Positions 40,020-48,379 of a stretch of 64,000 nt of DNA are shown one piece after another. How positions within the stretch are numbered: the first letter of the stretch is position 1; every line of letters starts with the position of its first letter. Under the pieces are notes generated by a model that was given only the letters and a program-made list of their open reading frames with translations, had not been told where the DNA came from and searched no databases. The translations under genes were made by a program, and so were the position numbers. The stretch is from a virus, in IMG/VR virus record IMGVR_UViG_3300028800_000069, positions 18,728 to 82,727 of that record; one strand, given 5' to 3'.

Positions 40020-40498
40020 TGATCTACATTGGAATCGATCCGGGCTTGAGCGGAGCGGTGGGGGTGTTGATACCTAATGAGGGTGTAATGGTGTATGACA
40101 CTCCTACTGCCGTCGTTGAAGGTGAGAAAACAAAACGCAGGTATCTCTTTGGGTCTATGGCAGCATTGTTGAGGCCATATATTGGTAAAGATGTACTGGC
40201 AGTGCTGGAGAACGTTCATTCGATGCCGAAACAGGGAGTGGCATCATCATTCTGCTTCGGTGAAGGAAAAGGCGTGTGGGAAGGTATTCTAGCTGCGTTC
40301 GAAATACCTACAGAGCTAGTATCCCCACAGCGCTGGAAGAAAGAGATAATGGCAGACCAAGGAAAAGAAAAGAGCGCAGCCAGATTCAAGGCGATGGCTC
40401 TGTTCCCGTCCTTGGCAGATCAATTGAAACTGGTGAAGCATGACGGCAGAGCGGAAGCTTTGCTAATGGCAGTGTACGGACAACGATTGAGAAAGTGA
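40019..40498 (+). CDS. RuvC-like Holliday junction resolvase
   Basis: 159 aa, GTG 40019. RNase H-fold nuclease: D7 (GIDPGLSGA), E64 (AVLENVH), and the C-terminal acidic pair D142 and E146 (HDGRAEALLMA). Q/K-rich PKQGVASSFCFG is the typical second block of phage RuvC proteins. It would resolve branched DNA before packaging, working with RecA encoded 1.2 kb downstream. Confidence 0.88.
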   Translation: MIYIGIDPGLSGAVGVLIPNEGVMVYDTPTAVVEGEKTKRRYLFGSMAALLRPYIGKDVLAVLENVHSMPKQGVASSFCFGEGKGVWEGILAAFEIPTELVSPQRWKKEIMADQGKEKSAARFKAMALFPSLADQLKLVKHDGRAEALLMAVYGQRLRK

Positions 40499-40502
40499 GA
40501 AA

Positions 40503-40931
40503 ATGACGATCAGTGAAGTAGCGAAAAAGCACAGTTACATAGAAGAGTTTAACTGCGTAGTAGCTTTGTACTCTGTGTTGAAGGCCAATAACATGTCGCT
40601 GCGCGTGAAGCAAGTGATGTATAGAGCAGACGAGGTGGCTGCGGAGCCTATTGACTTCATTAGCGATGTAGAAGTAAAAGTTAAGCGAGCCGTAGGTCAG
40701 AGGTTCTACGATATATTCCTTCGCGCCGTCTACAATGAAAACACGGAGATACTTTCAGAGACATTACGCGAAGCACTCGGCAGAACGTTCGCTGAATATG
40801 GCTTGGGTCCGTCCGGTGCGTATGCAAGGCTTTACTACAAGATTAAAAACGATCAAGTCCGTAGCTACATGAAAGGTGTGACCAATGGAGTCTTCAGAGC
40901 AGACGACACAGAACCTGACCAATTCGATTGA
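40503..40931 (+). CDS. Hypothetical helical protein
   Basis: 142 aa, ATG 40503 after GTGAGAAA, a weak ribosome site. Entirely helical, with a Tyr/Lys-rich C-terminus. Overlaps the next gene by 47 bp. Not recognised. Confidence 0.55.
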   Translation: MTISEVAKKHSYIEEFNCVVALYSVLKANNMSLRVKQVMYRADEVAAEPIDFISDVEVKVKRAVGQRFYDIFLRAVYNENTEILSETLREALGRTFAEYGLGPSGAYARLYYKIKNDQVRSYMKGVTNGVFRADDTEPDQFD

Positions 40932-41406
40932 AGAAGTAGTTGCACCTGTGCCACCTGAGGCACCTCCACAGCACTTTACACGCAAGCAGATTGGGCAGCT
41001 ACGCAGGCAGTGGATAACCACCACCCACGGCACCGTACGCGCATGCGGTCACCTAGCGAAGTTCTCCAAGGACCACGATCCAAAGAATAACTGCATTCAT
41101 TGCTGGACAGCCTACTTCATGTCGAAGGATAAAGACGGAAATCCTTACGTCGATCTAGACCTGATTCACGCTGTGCTAACCACTAAGGGTGGCAAGGCAC
41201 TTGTTGCAATGAGAGGCACGAAGTTCACAAAGATGTTCCACGGGTTCCTTTCTTCACAATTACTCCCTGCACTCGCAGCGGAAATCAACAGCAAGCCTCA
41301 GGACGAGGCCCCAGCAACTATCGTAGGAGGCACCTTTGGAACAGACCAAGAACTCGTACAGACCGGAGTATCAGGTCTACCAGACAGCGAAGGATCGCTG
41401 CACTAA
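40885..41406 (+). CDS. Hypothetical protein; 3' end overlapped by HNH gene
   Basis: 173 aa, ATG 40885. A Pro/Glu linker is followed by RACGHLAKF ... CIHC, a possible zinc site, and a helical core up to about residue 135. The last 24 residues coincide with the start of the endonuclease gene in another frame and look unlike the rest, so the original C-terminus may have been replaced when the mobile gene arrived. Confidence 0.55.
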   Translation: MESSEQTTQNLTNSIEEVVAPVPPEAPPQHFTRKQIGQLRRQWITTTHGTVRACGHLAKFSKDHDPKNNCIHCWTAYFMSKDKDGNPYVDLDLIHAVLTTKGGKALVAMRGTKFTKMFHGFLSSQLLPALAAEINSKPQDEAPATIVGGTFGTDQELVQTGVSGLPDSEGSLH

Positions 41407-41794
41407 TCCACATAGTCAACGTTGGGCTTCTCATGGTGGGCGTGGCATAAAGTTCTTGTTCAACTCCTTCACAGAGTTCATTGCAGAACTTGGACCGCGC
41501 CCTACATCGGAGCACTCACTGGACAGGGAAGATAACGACGGTAACTACGAACCGGGAAACGTGCGATGGGCGACTAGAAGCCAACAACAGAAGAACAAAA
41601 GAGCCTACGGCAAAGGTTATGGTTGGCACGAAGCCTCTGGTTTGTGGTACGCAAGAACATGTAGGAACGGAAAAGAAACATGGCTAGGTACTTTCAAAAC
41701 AAAGAGAGAAGCCAAAGCTGCACGGGAAAGGGCTGTGGATGAGCAACGCAGAAAAGTTCAAGCAAATAGAAAGACTAAGCAAACAACTAGATGA
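41336..41794 (+). CDS. HNH-like homing endonuclease with AP2-like end
   Basis: 152 aa. TTG start at 41336 with TAGGAGGCACC upstream, the best site available. N-terminal pattern (YQTAKDRCTNPHSQRW ... GGRGIKFL ... SLDREDNDGNYEPGNVRW) matches a common phage HNH-type endonuclease with D-R-x-D-N-x-G-N-Y-x-P-x-N. The C-terminal 60 residues (GWHEASGLWYARTC ... LGTFKTKREAKAARERA) are AP2-like. It overlaps the genes on both sides, including the first 56 bp of recA, so it is embedded at the recA locus. Confidence 0.8.
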   Translation: MEQTKNSYRPEYQVYQTAKDRCTNPHSQRWASHGGRGIKFLFNSFTEFIAELGPRPTSEHSLDREDNDGNYEPGNVRWATRSQQQKNKRAYGKGYGWHEASGLWYARTCRNGKETWLGTFKTKREAKAARERAVDEQRRKVQANRKTKQTTR

Positions 41795-42890
41795 GCAGCA
41801 CTCAATCAAGAATTTAGGGCGAGAAGTGAAGAACTCTCTAGTGCGTTTGGGAGATAAGCCTGTACTTAGGGTACCATGTATACAGACTGAACTGCCCACA
41901 CTAGACTATGATGTCCTACAATATGGGGGAATCCCACGTGGGCGCATTGTGGAGATATTTGGACCCGAGTCCTCTGGTAAAACCACCACAGCACTGTACA
42001 TAACAGGTCAAGAACAGCGCACTGGAGGCATAGCAGCCTACATTGACGCAGAGCATAAACTAGAACCTTCCTATGCACAGGTGCTGGGAGTTAACATTGA
42101 CGACTTAGTTTTCAACCAGCCTAACAGCGGTGAAGAAGCCTTGGACACTGTGGATAAATTGGTAGAGTCTGGTGCTATCACTTTGGCAGTTATTGATTCT
42201 GCCGCTGCTTTAGTTCCAGAGGCCGAGCTTGCTGGTGACATTGGTGACCAGCACATGGGACTGCAAGCAAGAATGTTCTCCCAAGCCTTACGCATTCTAA
42301 CAGGCAAAGCCGCTCGCAACGGGGTGACTTTGATTTGGTTGAATCAAATTCGTGAGAAGATTGGTGTGATGTACGGCAATCCAGAAACTACTCCCGGTGG
42401 ACGCGCCCTGAAGTTCTACTCCAGCGTGCGCTTGAGCATCAGCCGGAAAGAAGCGATCTGGGAAGGCACCAAGGAAAATATTATTGGGCACAGCATTGAT
42501 CTGCGATGTGTTAAAAATGGAGGCGGAATTCCGTTCCGGCGCACACAGATTAATCTCATCTACCCCGGCAAAGGTCGTCAACCGGGATTCGACAAAGTAG
42601 ACAACATGATTGAGTTCGCGGCTGGGCGCAACCTGTTCGACATGAAAGGAAGTTGGTACTGGCTTGACCTTGGCAATGTGCAGATGAAAGAAGAAAAAGG
42701 CAAGCAAGTACCAGTGCTAAAGGACGGCAAGCCCGTGCCTATGGGTCCAGAAAAAATCGCTAACGGAATGGAGAACCTGAAGTCATTTCTAAGCACCAGA
42801 CCGGATGTGATTGAGCTACTACAAAAACGAGTAGCAGCACTGATCAAGAAAGAAGAGGAGCAACCAGTTGGGCAGGTGACCAATGTCTAG
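41739..42890 (+). CDS. recA: RecA-like recombinase
   Basis: 383 aa, ATG 41739. Walker A is GPESSGKTT (75-83, K81); AVIDSAAALVPEAEL near 150-164 contains Walker B and loop L1; NQIREKIGVMYGNPETTPGGRALKFY near 205-230 is the RecA L2 block. Close in size to cellular RecA. It would drive strand exchange on DNA resected by the nuclease at 23255. The start overlaps the upstream HNH gene and no strong ribosome site is seen, so translation may be coupled. Confidence 0.9.
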   Translation: MSNAEKFKQIERLSKQLDEQHSIKNLGREVKNSLVRLGDKPVLRVPCIQTELPTLDYDVLQYGGIPRGRIVEIFGPESSGKTTTALYITGQEQRTGGIAAYIDAEHKLEPSYAQVLGVNIDDLVFNQPNSGEEALDTVDKLVESGAITLAVIDSAAALVPEAELAGDIGDQHMGLQARMFSQALRILTGKAARNGVTLIWLNQIREKIGVMYGNPETTPGGRALKFYSSVRLSISRKEAIWEGTKENIIGHSIDLRCVKNGGGIPFRRTQINLIYPGKGRQPGFDKVDNMIEFAAGRNLFDMKGSWYWLDLGNVQMKEEKGKQVPVLKDGKPVPMGPEKIANGMENLKSFLSTRPDVIELLQKRVAALIKKEEEQPVGQVTNV

Positions 42891-43461
42891 CCATCGCGGT
42901 TCACTTTACACGTACTCAGGTAAGATCGCCTTCCCCGGTGGAGCACCTTCTCTACTCGACACAGCTATATCGTTGTCGAGGGAAGGCCGCTTCGCTGGGG
43001 CCGGACGTAGGTTCTTCTCAGTAGCCTTACACTGCTTTGTCGTAGCTGATCTTCTGCCTTCACATCTGAAGTTCGACGGATTGTTTCACGACAACCCAGA
43101 GGTGATCACAGGGGACACGCCGAAGCCTGCTAAGACTGCAGAGATAGAAGCGTTCGAAGAGGACTTGTCTATTGCTGCGTACGCCTCGCACGGCATTACA
43201 CCGCCTAACGAACTGCAACATGCTACAGTGAAGCTCGCAGACCGTATGGCAATGCGTGGTGAGGTATATACCGTAGGCAACGTGGCACTGCAAGAATTCT
43301 ACGAGCCGTGCCCTGAAGCCGAGGAGTTGATTTTCAAGTACGTAAAGGAGTATACTTACGAAGACATGCTGGAGGCGAGCGGTCGAGTGCCGATGGAGTT
43401 TATGAGGAGGTTTCGACAGTACAAACAACAACTAGCACCAGAGAGATTTGTGAAATATTAA
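42883..43461 (+). CDS. HD-domain 5'-deoxynucleotidase-like (YfbR type)
   Basis: 192 aa, ATG overlapping the recA end. GRFAGAGRRFFSVALH (H50), FDGLFHDNPEV (H69, D70, E73) and GD78 reproduce the H...HD...E...D pattern of YfbR-like phosphohydrolases, which strip phosphate from dNMPs. Likely part of nucleotide-pool control, opposite to the dNMP kinase at 50879. Confidence 0.8.
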   Translation: MSSHRGSLYTYSGKIAFPGGAPSLLDTAISLSREGRFAGAGRRFFSVALHCFVVADLLPSHLKFDGLFHDNPEVITGDTPKPAKTAEIEAFEEDLSIAAYASHGITPPNELQHATVKLADRMAMRGEVYTVGNVALQEFYEPCPEAEELIFKYVKEYTYEDMLEASGRVPMEFMRRFRQYKQQLAPERFVKY

Positions 43462-43479
43462 AATCCTAAGGAGACAATA

Positions 43480-43992
43480 ATGTGCGCTGCAAACAATTTA
43501 CCAAGCAAGACACCCACAACTTCAACCAAGCCCTCGACAAGTACGACCAAGGAGCCGAAGTGGTTAACGATGAAGAAACAGAACAAGTCTTCAGCCGGAA
43601 AGACCGCAAAGCCTATCGCTCCGAAGTCCTCAGAAAGCAGCGCACAGAAGCCTCAGCAAGAAACACGAAACGCAAAGCGAGCACGCTGGGCTAAGAAGTC
43701 GAAGCCCGTGGCAAAGGCTCCGGTGAACCGTGGTCCTGTCCGTGAGTACATCTCTGTGTGCTGCAATGTAGGAGCTACGAAGCCTCGTGCAGGGGCAAAG
43801 GAAGCAGCTAAAGACCCAGAGACAGGTAAGGTCAAGGACAAGTCCAAGGGTCTAGGTCACTGGCGCTGCACTGGTTGCCGCAAGGCTTGCAAGGTGAAGT
43901 CTCAGGCACCAGCACCTAAGTCGGTAGTTATTGCCAGCGTACCTTTGTTCGTTCCTAATCAAAGCGTGGAGGTGACCGTTGCGACTACTTAA
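43480..43992 (+). CDS. Basic protein with zinc-ribbon C-terminus
   Basis: 170 aa, ATG 43480 after AAGGAGACAATA. The N-terminal 85 residues are low-complexity Thr, Ser, Lys and Pro; the C-terminal part has SVCCNVG ... WRCTGCRKACKV, a convincing zinc ribbon. The first 70 codons overlap a second frame that begins with GTG at 43482, so one frame may be dispensable there. An internal ATG at 43570 could start the conserved part. Confidence 0.6.
   Translation: MCAANNLPSKTPTTSTKPSTSTTKEPKWLTMKKQNKSSAGKTAKPIAPKSSESSAQKPQQETRNAKRARWAKKSKPVAKAPVNRGPVREYISVCCNVGATKPRAGAKEAAKDPETGKVKDKSKGLGHWRCTGCRKACKVKSQAPAPKSVVIASVPLFVPNQSVEVTVATT
43482..43694 (+). CDS. Overlapping small protein (alternative frame)
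   Basis: 70 aa, GTG 43482, 2 bp after the ATG of the longer gene and using the same AAGGAG. Product (FTKQDTHNFNQALDKYDQGAE ... SRKDRKAYRSEVLRKQ) has normal composition for a helical protein, unlike the low-complexity frame it overlaps. Either or both may be made. Confidence 0.4.
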   Translation: MRCKQFTKQDTHNFNQALDKYDQGAEVVNDEETEQVFSRKDRKAYRSEVLRKQRTEASARNTKRKASTLG

Positions 43993-44389
43993 GCAATTCG
44001 TTGTGGACTACCTAATCGGGGTAGCCCTAGTGGCTCTTATTTGCCTGCTGTCTATTTTCTCGCACGGTGCCGTAGGCAAACAGCATGTGAACTCTATTGG
44101 CACTCCAATGTACATGGACAACCCGTTCACGTATAAGGCTGGAGCGATCATCGCTGTGGCATACGTAGCAAACGGCAAAGGACTCGCCGTGCGAGTGCAG
44201 CCGATTGGAACCTATGGTCTGTTCACCGAGGACATTCTGTTTTGTGGTACGCCTACGGAGTCGTTCTTGAACATGACTAATCCTATGGTGTTGACCTACC
44301 GCACCAGAGCGAACAAAATGATTGACTACGTAGGGTGTCACGATTTGATTAGCGTGTACTCTCTCAAACCCAAGGAGAAGTTACAGTGA
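43979..44389 (+). CDS. Membrane-anchored protein
   Basis: 136 aa, TTG 43979 after GTGGAGGTGACCG. One N-terminal membrane helix (YLIGVALVALICLLSIF), then a beta-rich domain of about 100 residues facing the periplasm. Near the lysis genes, but no lytic motif. Unknown function. Confidence 0.55.
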   Translation: MRLLKQFVVDYLIGVALVALICLLSIFSHGAVGKQHVNSIGTPMYMDNPFTYKAGAIIAVAYVANGKGLAVRVQPIGTYGLFTEDILFCGTPTESFLNMTNPMVLTYRTRANKMIDYVGCHDLISVYSLKPKEKLQ

Positions 44390-44532
44390 CATTCTTCAAC
44401 CACTTGTACAAAAACCACGAGAGAGAAGAGCTAATACGCACTGTTGACTCTATGATCTCGATCTTGCTGCAGTTGACTACCCTAGGTGTGCAGGTATTCG
44501 GACTGTGGTGGATCATGCATCACCCTCACTAA
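44386..44532 (+). CDS. Small membrane protein, possible holin
   Basis: 48 aa, GTG 44386 overlapping the previous TGA, with AAGGAGAAGTTACA upstream. A charged N-terminal part is followed by one membrane helix (ILLQLTTLGVQVFGLWWIM). Size, topology and place before a cell-wall enzyme gene suit a holin or pinholin; this is contextual. Confidence 0.5.
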   Translation: MTFFNHLYKNHEREELIRTVDSMISILLQLTTLGVQVFGLWWIMHHPH

Positions 44533-44540
44533 GGAGAACT

Positions 44541-44915
44541 ATGAATTGGAAGTACGAACAGAAGACAGGAAAGCTGTACGATCCGCAAGGCAACTTCGTA
44601 GCGAAGGGCTATGCAGGCGGCAACTGTGGGAAGAACCCTGAGGGCATTAACAACGCTGACATGCAAGGCGTGAAAAGTGTAGGTCCACTTCCGGTAGGTG
44701 TTTACACTCGCGGAGCAGTGGTGTTACAGTCGCACCTCGGACCCTTTGCCATTCCTCTGGTACCTGACAAGGACAATGACATGCTTGGACGTGGTGGATT
44801 TTTTATGCACGGGGACACTACACCTTCTGGCAATGCCTCGGAGGGATGCATCATCATGCTACGTGCCATACGTGAGTTGTTCTACAAATCAACTGATCCA
44901 CTGGAGGTGGTATGA
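44541..44915 (+). CDS. L,D-transpeptidase-like protein (DUF2778/Tlde1-like)
   Basis: 124 aa, ATG 44541 after AAGGAGAACT. WKYEQKTGKLYD start, GPLPVGVYT, GRGGFFMHGD and ASEGCI near 100-105 form the block of Tlde1/DUF2778 proteins, where the Cys of SxGC and the preceding His make the active site. These act on peptidoglycan peptides. No signal peptide, so export would need a holin or other route. Likely part of host lysis. Confidence 0.65.
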   Translation: MNWKYEQKTGKLYDPQGNFVAKGYAGGNCGKNPEGINNADMQGVKSVGPLPVGVYTRGAVVLQSHLGPFAIPLVPDKDNDMLGRGGFFMHGDTTPSGNASEGCIIMLRAIRELFYKSTDPLEVV

Positions 44916-45166
44916 TCGTAAAGCACATCGGAGCAGATGGAAGAGTACGACGGCAGTTCGAAAGTATTCACTCCATTTACCAACACGACCACAACCATAT
45001 TGTGACCGTGAATCGAGTACAAGCAGCAATCGAACCTGTAGACACTTCTAATGCGTTGCCCACAGCTTACATGCGCAACTGGAGTTTTGAATATCCAGTA
45101 GCCATCATTCATTTAGCAGAGGGCGAATCAGTGGAGAGGGTAGAGGATGAACCTACACGGGCTTAA
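44912..45166 (+). CDS. Hypothetical protein
   Basis: 84 aa, ATG 44912 after TGGAGGTGGT and overlapping the preceding stop. His-rich N-terminal third (HSIYQHDHNHIV), then a beta-rich segment. Not recognised. Confidence 0.5.
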   Translation: MIVKHIGADGRVRRQFESIHSIYQHDHNHIVTVNRVQAAIEPVDTSNALPTAYMRNWSFEYPVAIIHLAEGESVERVEDEPTRA

Positions 45167-45305
45167 CTGGGGACAAATCATTGGGTGGTCTGGAGTCATT
45201 CAAAGCGCAGGCGCGGCAATCGGCTACGCTTGCGTTAAGGACTTTCGCCACGCTCTCTACTTCGCCTTCGCGGCGGGAATTACCGTATGTGTTATTTGGA
45301 GGTGA
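45147..45305 (+). CDS. Small membrane protein
   Basis: 52 aa, ATG 45147 after GAGAGGGTAGAGG. Two hydrophobic segments (IIGWSGVIQSAGAAIGYA and ALYFAFAAGITVCVIW) with a basic turn between them, a hairpin topology seen in small holins. Its TGA lies just before the next ATG. Confidence 0.5.
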   Translation: MNLHGLNWGQIIGWSGVIQSAGAAIGYACVKDFRHALYFAFAAGITVCVIWR

Positions 45306-45306
45306 C

Positions 45307-45477
45307 ATGCTTTCTGAATTAAAACTCAACCTATATCGCAGTGACATACCATCCATCGGAGAAGACCTTAGGGAATTGGTACGACAGTTGGCACAGGAGT
45401 TGTACAGAGAGAGATATGGTAGGAGAGATAACGAAAATTACCGAGACTGGCTAGAGGCCAATGGTCCGGGGAGGTGA
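45307..45477 (+). CDS. Small charged protein
   Basis: 56 aa, ATG 45307 after TGGAGGTGAC. Helical, rich in Arg, Glu and Leu. Unknown. Confidence 0.5.
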   Translation: MLSELKLNLYRSDIPSIGEDLRELVRQLAQELYRERYGRRDNENYRDWLEANGPGR

Positions 45478-45478
45478 C

Positions 45479-45802
45479 ATGTTAGGAGAACCGACTGGAG
45501 ACTACAAAGTGCTCAAGGCCGATGACGTTGGCACGCGCTTAACTCATATGATGGAGTTGCAGGATGTTTGGAGCACATGCTATGCTATTCTCACACGTGG
45601 CGGATACCACAGTGAGCTAGAGCAGGTAAGAGCCGCACAACTAGACGTAGCCTTGGACCTGTTGCAACATCACCTTGAGGCAGAGTACAGCGGGACATCA
45701 TACGCCAAGATAATCAATGACCTGCCCAAAGACCCAAAGGAGATTCCTGATGATAAGAACCATCCTCCTGACGACTTCACTACTCACCGCGACACTATTT
45801 AG
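45479..45802 (+). CDS. Hypothetical helical protein
   Basis: 107 aa. ATG 45479 after GGGGAGGTGAC; an upstream ATG at 45461 overlaps the previous gene. Helical with an acidic Pro/Asp-rich C-terminus that overlaps the lysozyme-like gene by 53 bp. Not recognised. Confidence 0.55.
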   Translation: MLGEPTGDYKVLKADDVGTRLTHMMELQDVWSTCYAILTRGGYHSELEQVRAAQLDVALDLLQHHLEAEYSGTSYAKIINDLPKDPKEIPDDKNHPPDDFTTHRDTI

Positions 45803-46241
45803 TTTCGCACAGTCTCAGGATAAGGTCGAAGCGTTTGCGCACGCAATAGCACGTACGGAAGGCTACTATGTTAAGGGAACTATCCCAAACAGACTGAGCA
45901 ATCCGGGCGATCTAACGGTAATGATTCACGGTGAGAAGTACCCCGGACAAGTAGGTACGTATAAGCGTGGTGGATTGATATACGTAAAGTTCCGCAACAG
46001 CGCAGCAGGCTACGCGGCGTTGTACCATCAGATAGACAAGATGTTGATCGGAGAATCAAAGTTCTACAAGCAGGAAATGACCCTGCTGCAGGTTGGGAAA
46101 TTGTACGCAGTAAACTCCCGGTTGTGGGCGAAGAATCTATCGAGGAATCTCGGGGTTTCGCCTAACACGACTCTGGAGGAGTATTTTGAGCTACCGCCCC
46201 GAGTAAAATTTAGTGTGCCCAAAGGAGGGCCTACATTATGA
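45750..46241 (+). CDS. Secreted lysozyme-like endolysin
   Basis: 163 aa, ATG 45750 after AAAGGAGATTCCTG. Signal peptide ends near residue 20 (LTATLFSFAQ). AIARTEGYYVKGTIPNRLSN then PGDL is the N-terminal block of a phage lysozyme-like family in which the Glu of RTEG is catalytic and NPGNL/NPGDL binds the sugar chain. A Sec-exported lysozyme fits a holin-controlled or pin-type lysis. Confidence 0.7.
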   Translation: MIRTILLTTSLLTATLFSFAQSQDKVEAFAHAIARTEGYYVKGTIPNRLSNPGDLTVMIHGEKYPGQVGTYKRGGLIYVKFRNSAAGYAALYHQIDKMLIGESKFYKQEMTLLQVGKLYAVNSRLWAKNLSRNLGVSPNTTLEEYFELPPRVKFSVPKGGPTL

Positions 46242-46822
46242 AGATCGGCATTGACGTTGACGATATCTGCGCAGATTTCCAAAGTTCATACGTACGTCTG
46301 CTGTTCAAATTGTTCGGTAGGCCACCTGTGGGAACTGCCCCTATTGACTGGGAAGGTTCCAACCTTCAATTGAGCGCAGATGAGACAGTTCGTTCGTGGA
46401 AGGAAGTTTCTAAGATAAAAGACTTTTGGTCTAACCTAGCACCTCTGCCTTCTTTCGATGCGGAAACTGTACAACTACTGAAGCTGGTTGTTCTTAGACA
46501 TGATGTATTCTTTATAACAAATCGCTTCGATACACCGGGAGCCAGTCCCATGAAGCAGACAAAGTACTGGTTCAATGTACACGCGGATATCCTAGCGCCA
46601 AACGTACTCATAGCCAAGGACAAAGGCCCCATGGCTACAGTGCTGCAGCTAGACGCGTTCCTTGATGACCGCCCAAAGAACTGCCTTGACGTTCTGGCGG
46701 CACGGCCAAGTGCACGGGTATACCTTGGAGATTCGTCCCATAATAAAACCTTCAACGATCCACGCATTCCCCGCGTGAAAGACCTGAAGGAATTCCTGTA
46801 CTTGATTTTGGAGGCAAACTGA
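46238..46822 (+). CDS. HAD-family 5'-nucleotidase-like
   Basis: 194 aa, ATG 46238 after AAAGGAGGGCCTACATT, overlapping the previous stop. IGIDVDDICADF carries the catalytic DxDD pair (D6, D8); FFITNRFDTPG is motif II and AFLDDRPKNC the acidic motif IV. Matches phage 5'(3')-deoxyribonucleotidases of the NT5C type. Removes phosphate from nucleotides. Confidence 0.75.
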   Translation: MKIGIDVDDICADFQSSYVRLLFKLFGRPPVGTAPIDWEGSNLQLSADETVRSWKEVSKIKDFWSNLAPLPSFDAETVQLLKLVVLRHDVFFITNRFDTPGASPMKQTKYWFNVHADILAPNVLIAKDKGPMATVLQLDAFLDDRPKNCLDVLAARPSARVYLGDSSHNKTFNDPRIPRVKDLKEFLYLILEAN

Positions 46823-47298
46823 TGATGTCACCTGAAGAAGCTTATAAGTATGACAGCACATTCCGCCAAGCAGTAGATCAGATGCGTGCACTGCTTGGCT
46901 ACTATGAGATCACCCCGGCAGAACTTCGGCAGGCCGCAATGCTGGCGTCCACAATGCACGAAGCAGAGCGCATCAGGCCGTTGCTCATAAAGTATGACAA
47001 AAATGTAGCACTATTTCCCTCAATGTTCGGTGGTGACTCTGGGCGCTTCCCTAGCGATAAACCTAACCCTCCCAGCAATGGTCCTTATTGCATCTGCGGA
47101 GCAAAAGGCCCAGACTACAAGCATAGTGCTACGTGTAAGCACTACAACTGGAAGCCTACATCGTTCACGGAGCATGTGTTTGGCAAAGTGCAGGGCATCA
47201 AAGATTACGAGTTCCGCGTATGCAAGCGTTGTGGTCTGAGCGACATATACATCGGGGACAGTAAAGACGCCTGCAAAGGCACAATCAAACTGCGATAA
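46822..47298 (+). CDS. Hypothetical protein with zinc motifs
   Basis: 158 aa, ATG 46822 (second ATG at 46825), overlapping the previous stop. Helical first half; second half has CICGAKG ... ATCKHYNW and VCKRCG, one or two zinc sites. No family recognised. Confidence 0.55.
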   Translation: MMSPEEAYKYDSTFRQAVDQMRALLGYYEITPAELRQAAMLASTMHEAERIRPLLIKYDKNVALFPSMFGGDSGRFPSDKPNPPSNGPYCICGAKGPDYKHSATCKHYNWKPTSFTEHVFGKVQGIKDYEFRVCKRCGLSDIYIGDSKDACKGTIKLR

Positions 47299-47308
47299 GG
47301 AGAACACC

Positions 47309-48379
47309 ATGGCACTCTTCGGCACTGCACCAAAACGTGTACTAGACCTTACCAAGCGCAATCCAATTCTTGATCCTATGCTGAAGAAGATGTCTACTCG
47401 CCTAGTGGGCCAAGAGTATGCCTCGCAGGTGCTGGTGGATATGGTCGCTGTGCACCTATCAGGACTAGGCGCTCCCGGTAGGCCAGCAGGCAACGCGCTA
47501 TTGTTAGGCCCTACAGGGTCCGGCAAGACGCACGCTGTGGAAGTGCTATGCGAGGGTCTGGTGGGAGACCCTAAGGGCATGCTTAAGATAGACTGCGCAG
47601 AGTTTCAGCACAGCCACGAGATCGCTAAGTTAGTTGGCTCACCTCCGGGCTATCTGGGACACAGGGAAACTCCTCCACTCTTGACTCAGAAGCGGTTGGA
47701 CGATTTGCACAAAGACCGCATGCCACTTAGCGTGGTTCTGTTCGATGAGATTGAGAAGGCTTCGGACGCGCTGTGGCAGTTGCTGCTGGGCGTGCTCGAC
47801 AAGGCTACGCTCACTCTCGGAGATAATAGTGTAACCAACTTCGAGAAGTGCATCATCATCATGACTTCTAACCTTGGCGCTAAGCAGATGCAAGTCAAAC
47901 GCTTTGGGTTCAGCACAACCGATGCGGTGGAGATCGTGGATGACAGTAGGCTGGACGATGTAGCCAAGCAAGCTGCCAAGAAGCACTTCACGGCAGAGTT
48001 CATGAATCGTCTGGATCACGTGGTGACCTTCAAGACTCTGACCAAGGAGCAGATTGCTCAGATCATGGAGATTGAGCTAGGCATTATCCAGCAGATGTTC
48101 TGGACTAAGGCCAAGTTCCTTTATCAGCTTACCCCGGCAGCGAAGTTCACGTTGTTGGAGGAAGGCTACAGTCAGGAATACGGTGCGCGAGACCTAAAGC
48201 GTGCCATTGAACGACGTGTACGTCTACCGTTAGCTGGCCTAGTGTCATCGGGGCAAATCGCACCGGGAGATGCTTTGGTCATCGACCAGATCAATCCCAA
48301 GGACGAGAAGTTTGAGTTTTCGATTCAGAGCTTGGCATCAACCAAAATCACATTCAAGGACGTGGAGAACATTCTATGA
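47309..48379 (+). CDS. Clp-type AAA+ ATPase (single module)
   Basis: 356 aa, ATG 47309 after AAGGAGAACACC. Walker A GPTGSGKT (67-74), GSPPGYLGH near 110-118 (pore-loop block of ClpA/ClpB D2), Walker B VVLFDE (142-147), TSNLGA near 192, FMNRLDHVV near 231 and YGARDLKRAIERR in the small domain. It is equivalent to the second ATPase module alone, with no N-domain or D1. No partner ClpP gene is seen. Might remodel phage or host proteins during replication. Confidence 0.8.
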   Translation: MALFGTAPKRVLDLTKRNPILDPMLKKMSTRLVGQEYASQVLVDMVAVHLSGLGAPGRPAGNALLLGPTGSGKTHAVEVLCEGLVGDPKGMLKIDCAEFQHSHEIAKLVGSPPGYLGHRETPPLLTQKRLDDLHKDRMPLSVVLFDEIEKASDALWQLLLGVLDKATLTLGDNSVTNFEKCIIIMTSNLGAKQMQVKRFGFSTTDAVEIVDDSRLDDVAKQAAKKHFTAEFMNRLDHVVTFKTLTKEQIAQIMEIELGIIQQMFWTKAKFLYQLTPAAKFTLLEEGYSQEYGARDLKRAIERRVRLPLAGLVSSGQIAPGDALVIDQINPKDEKFEFSIQSLASTKITFKDVENIL

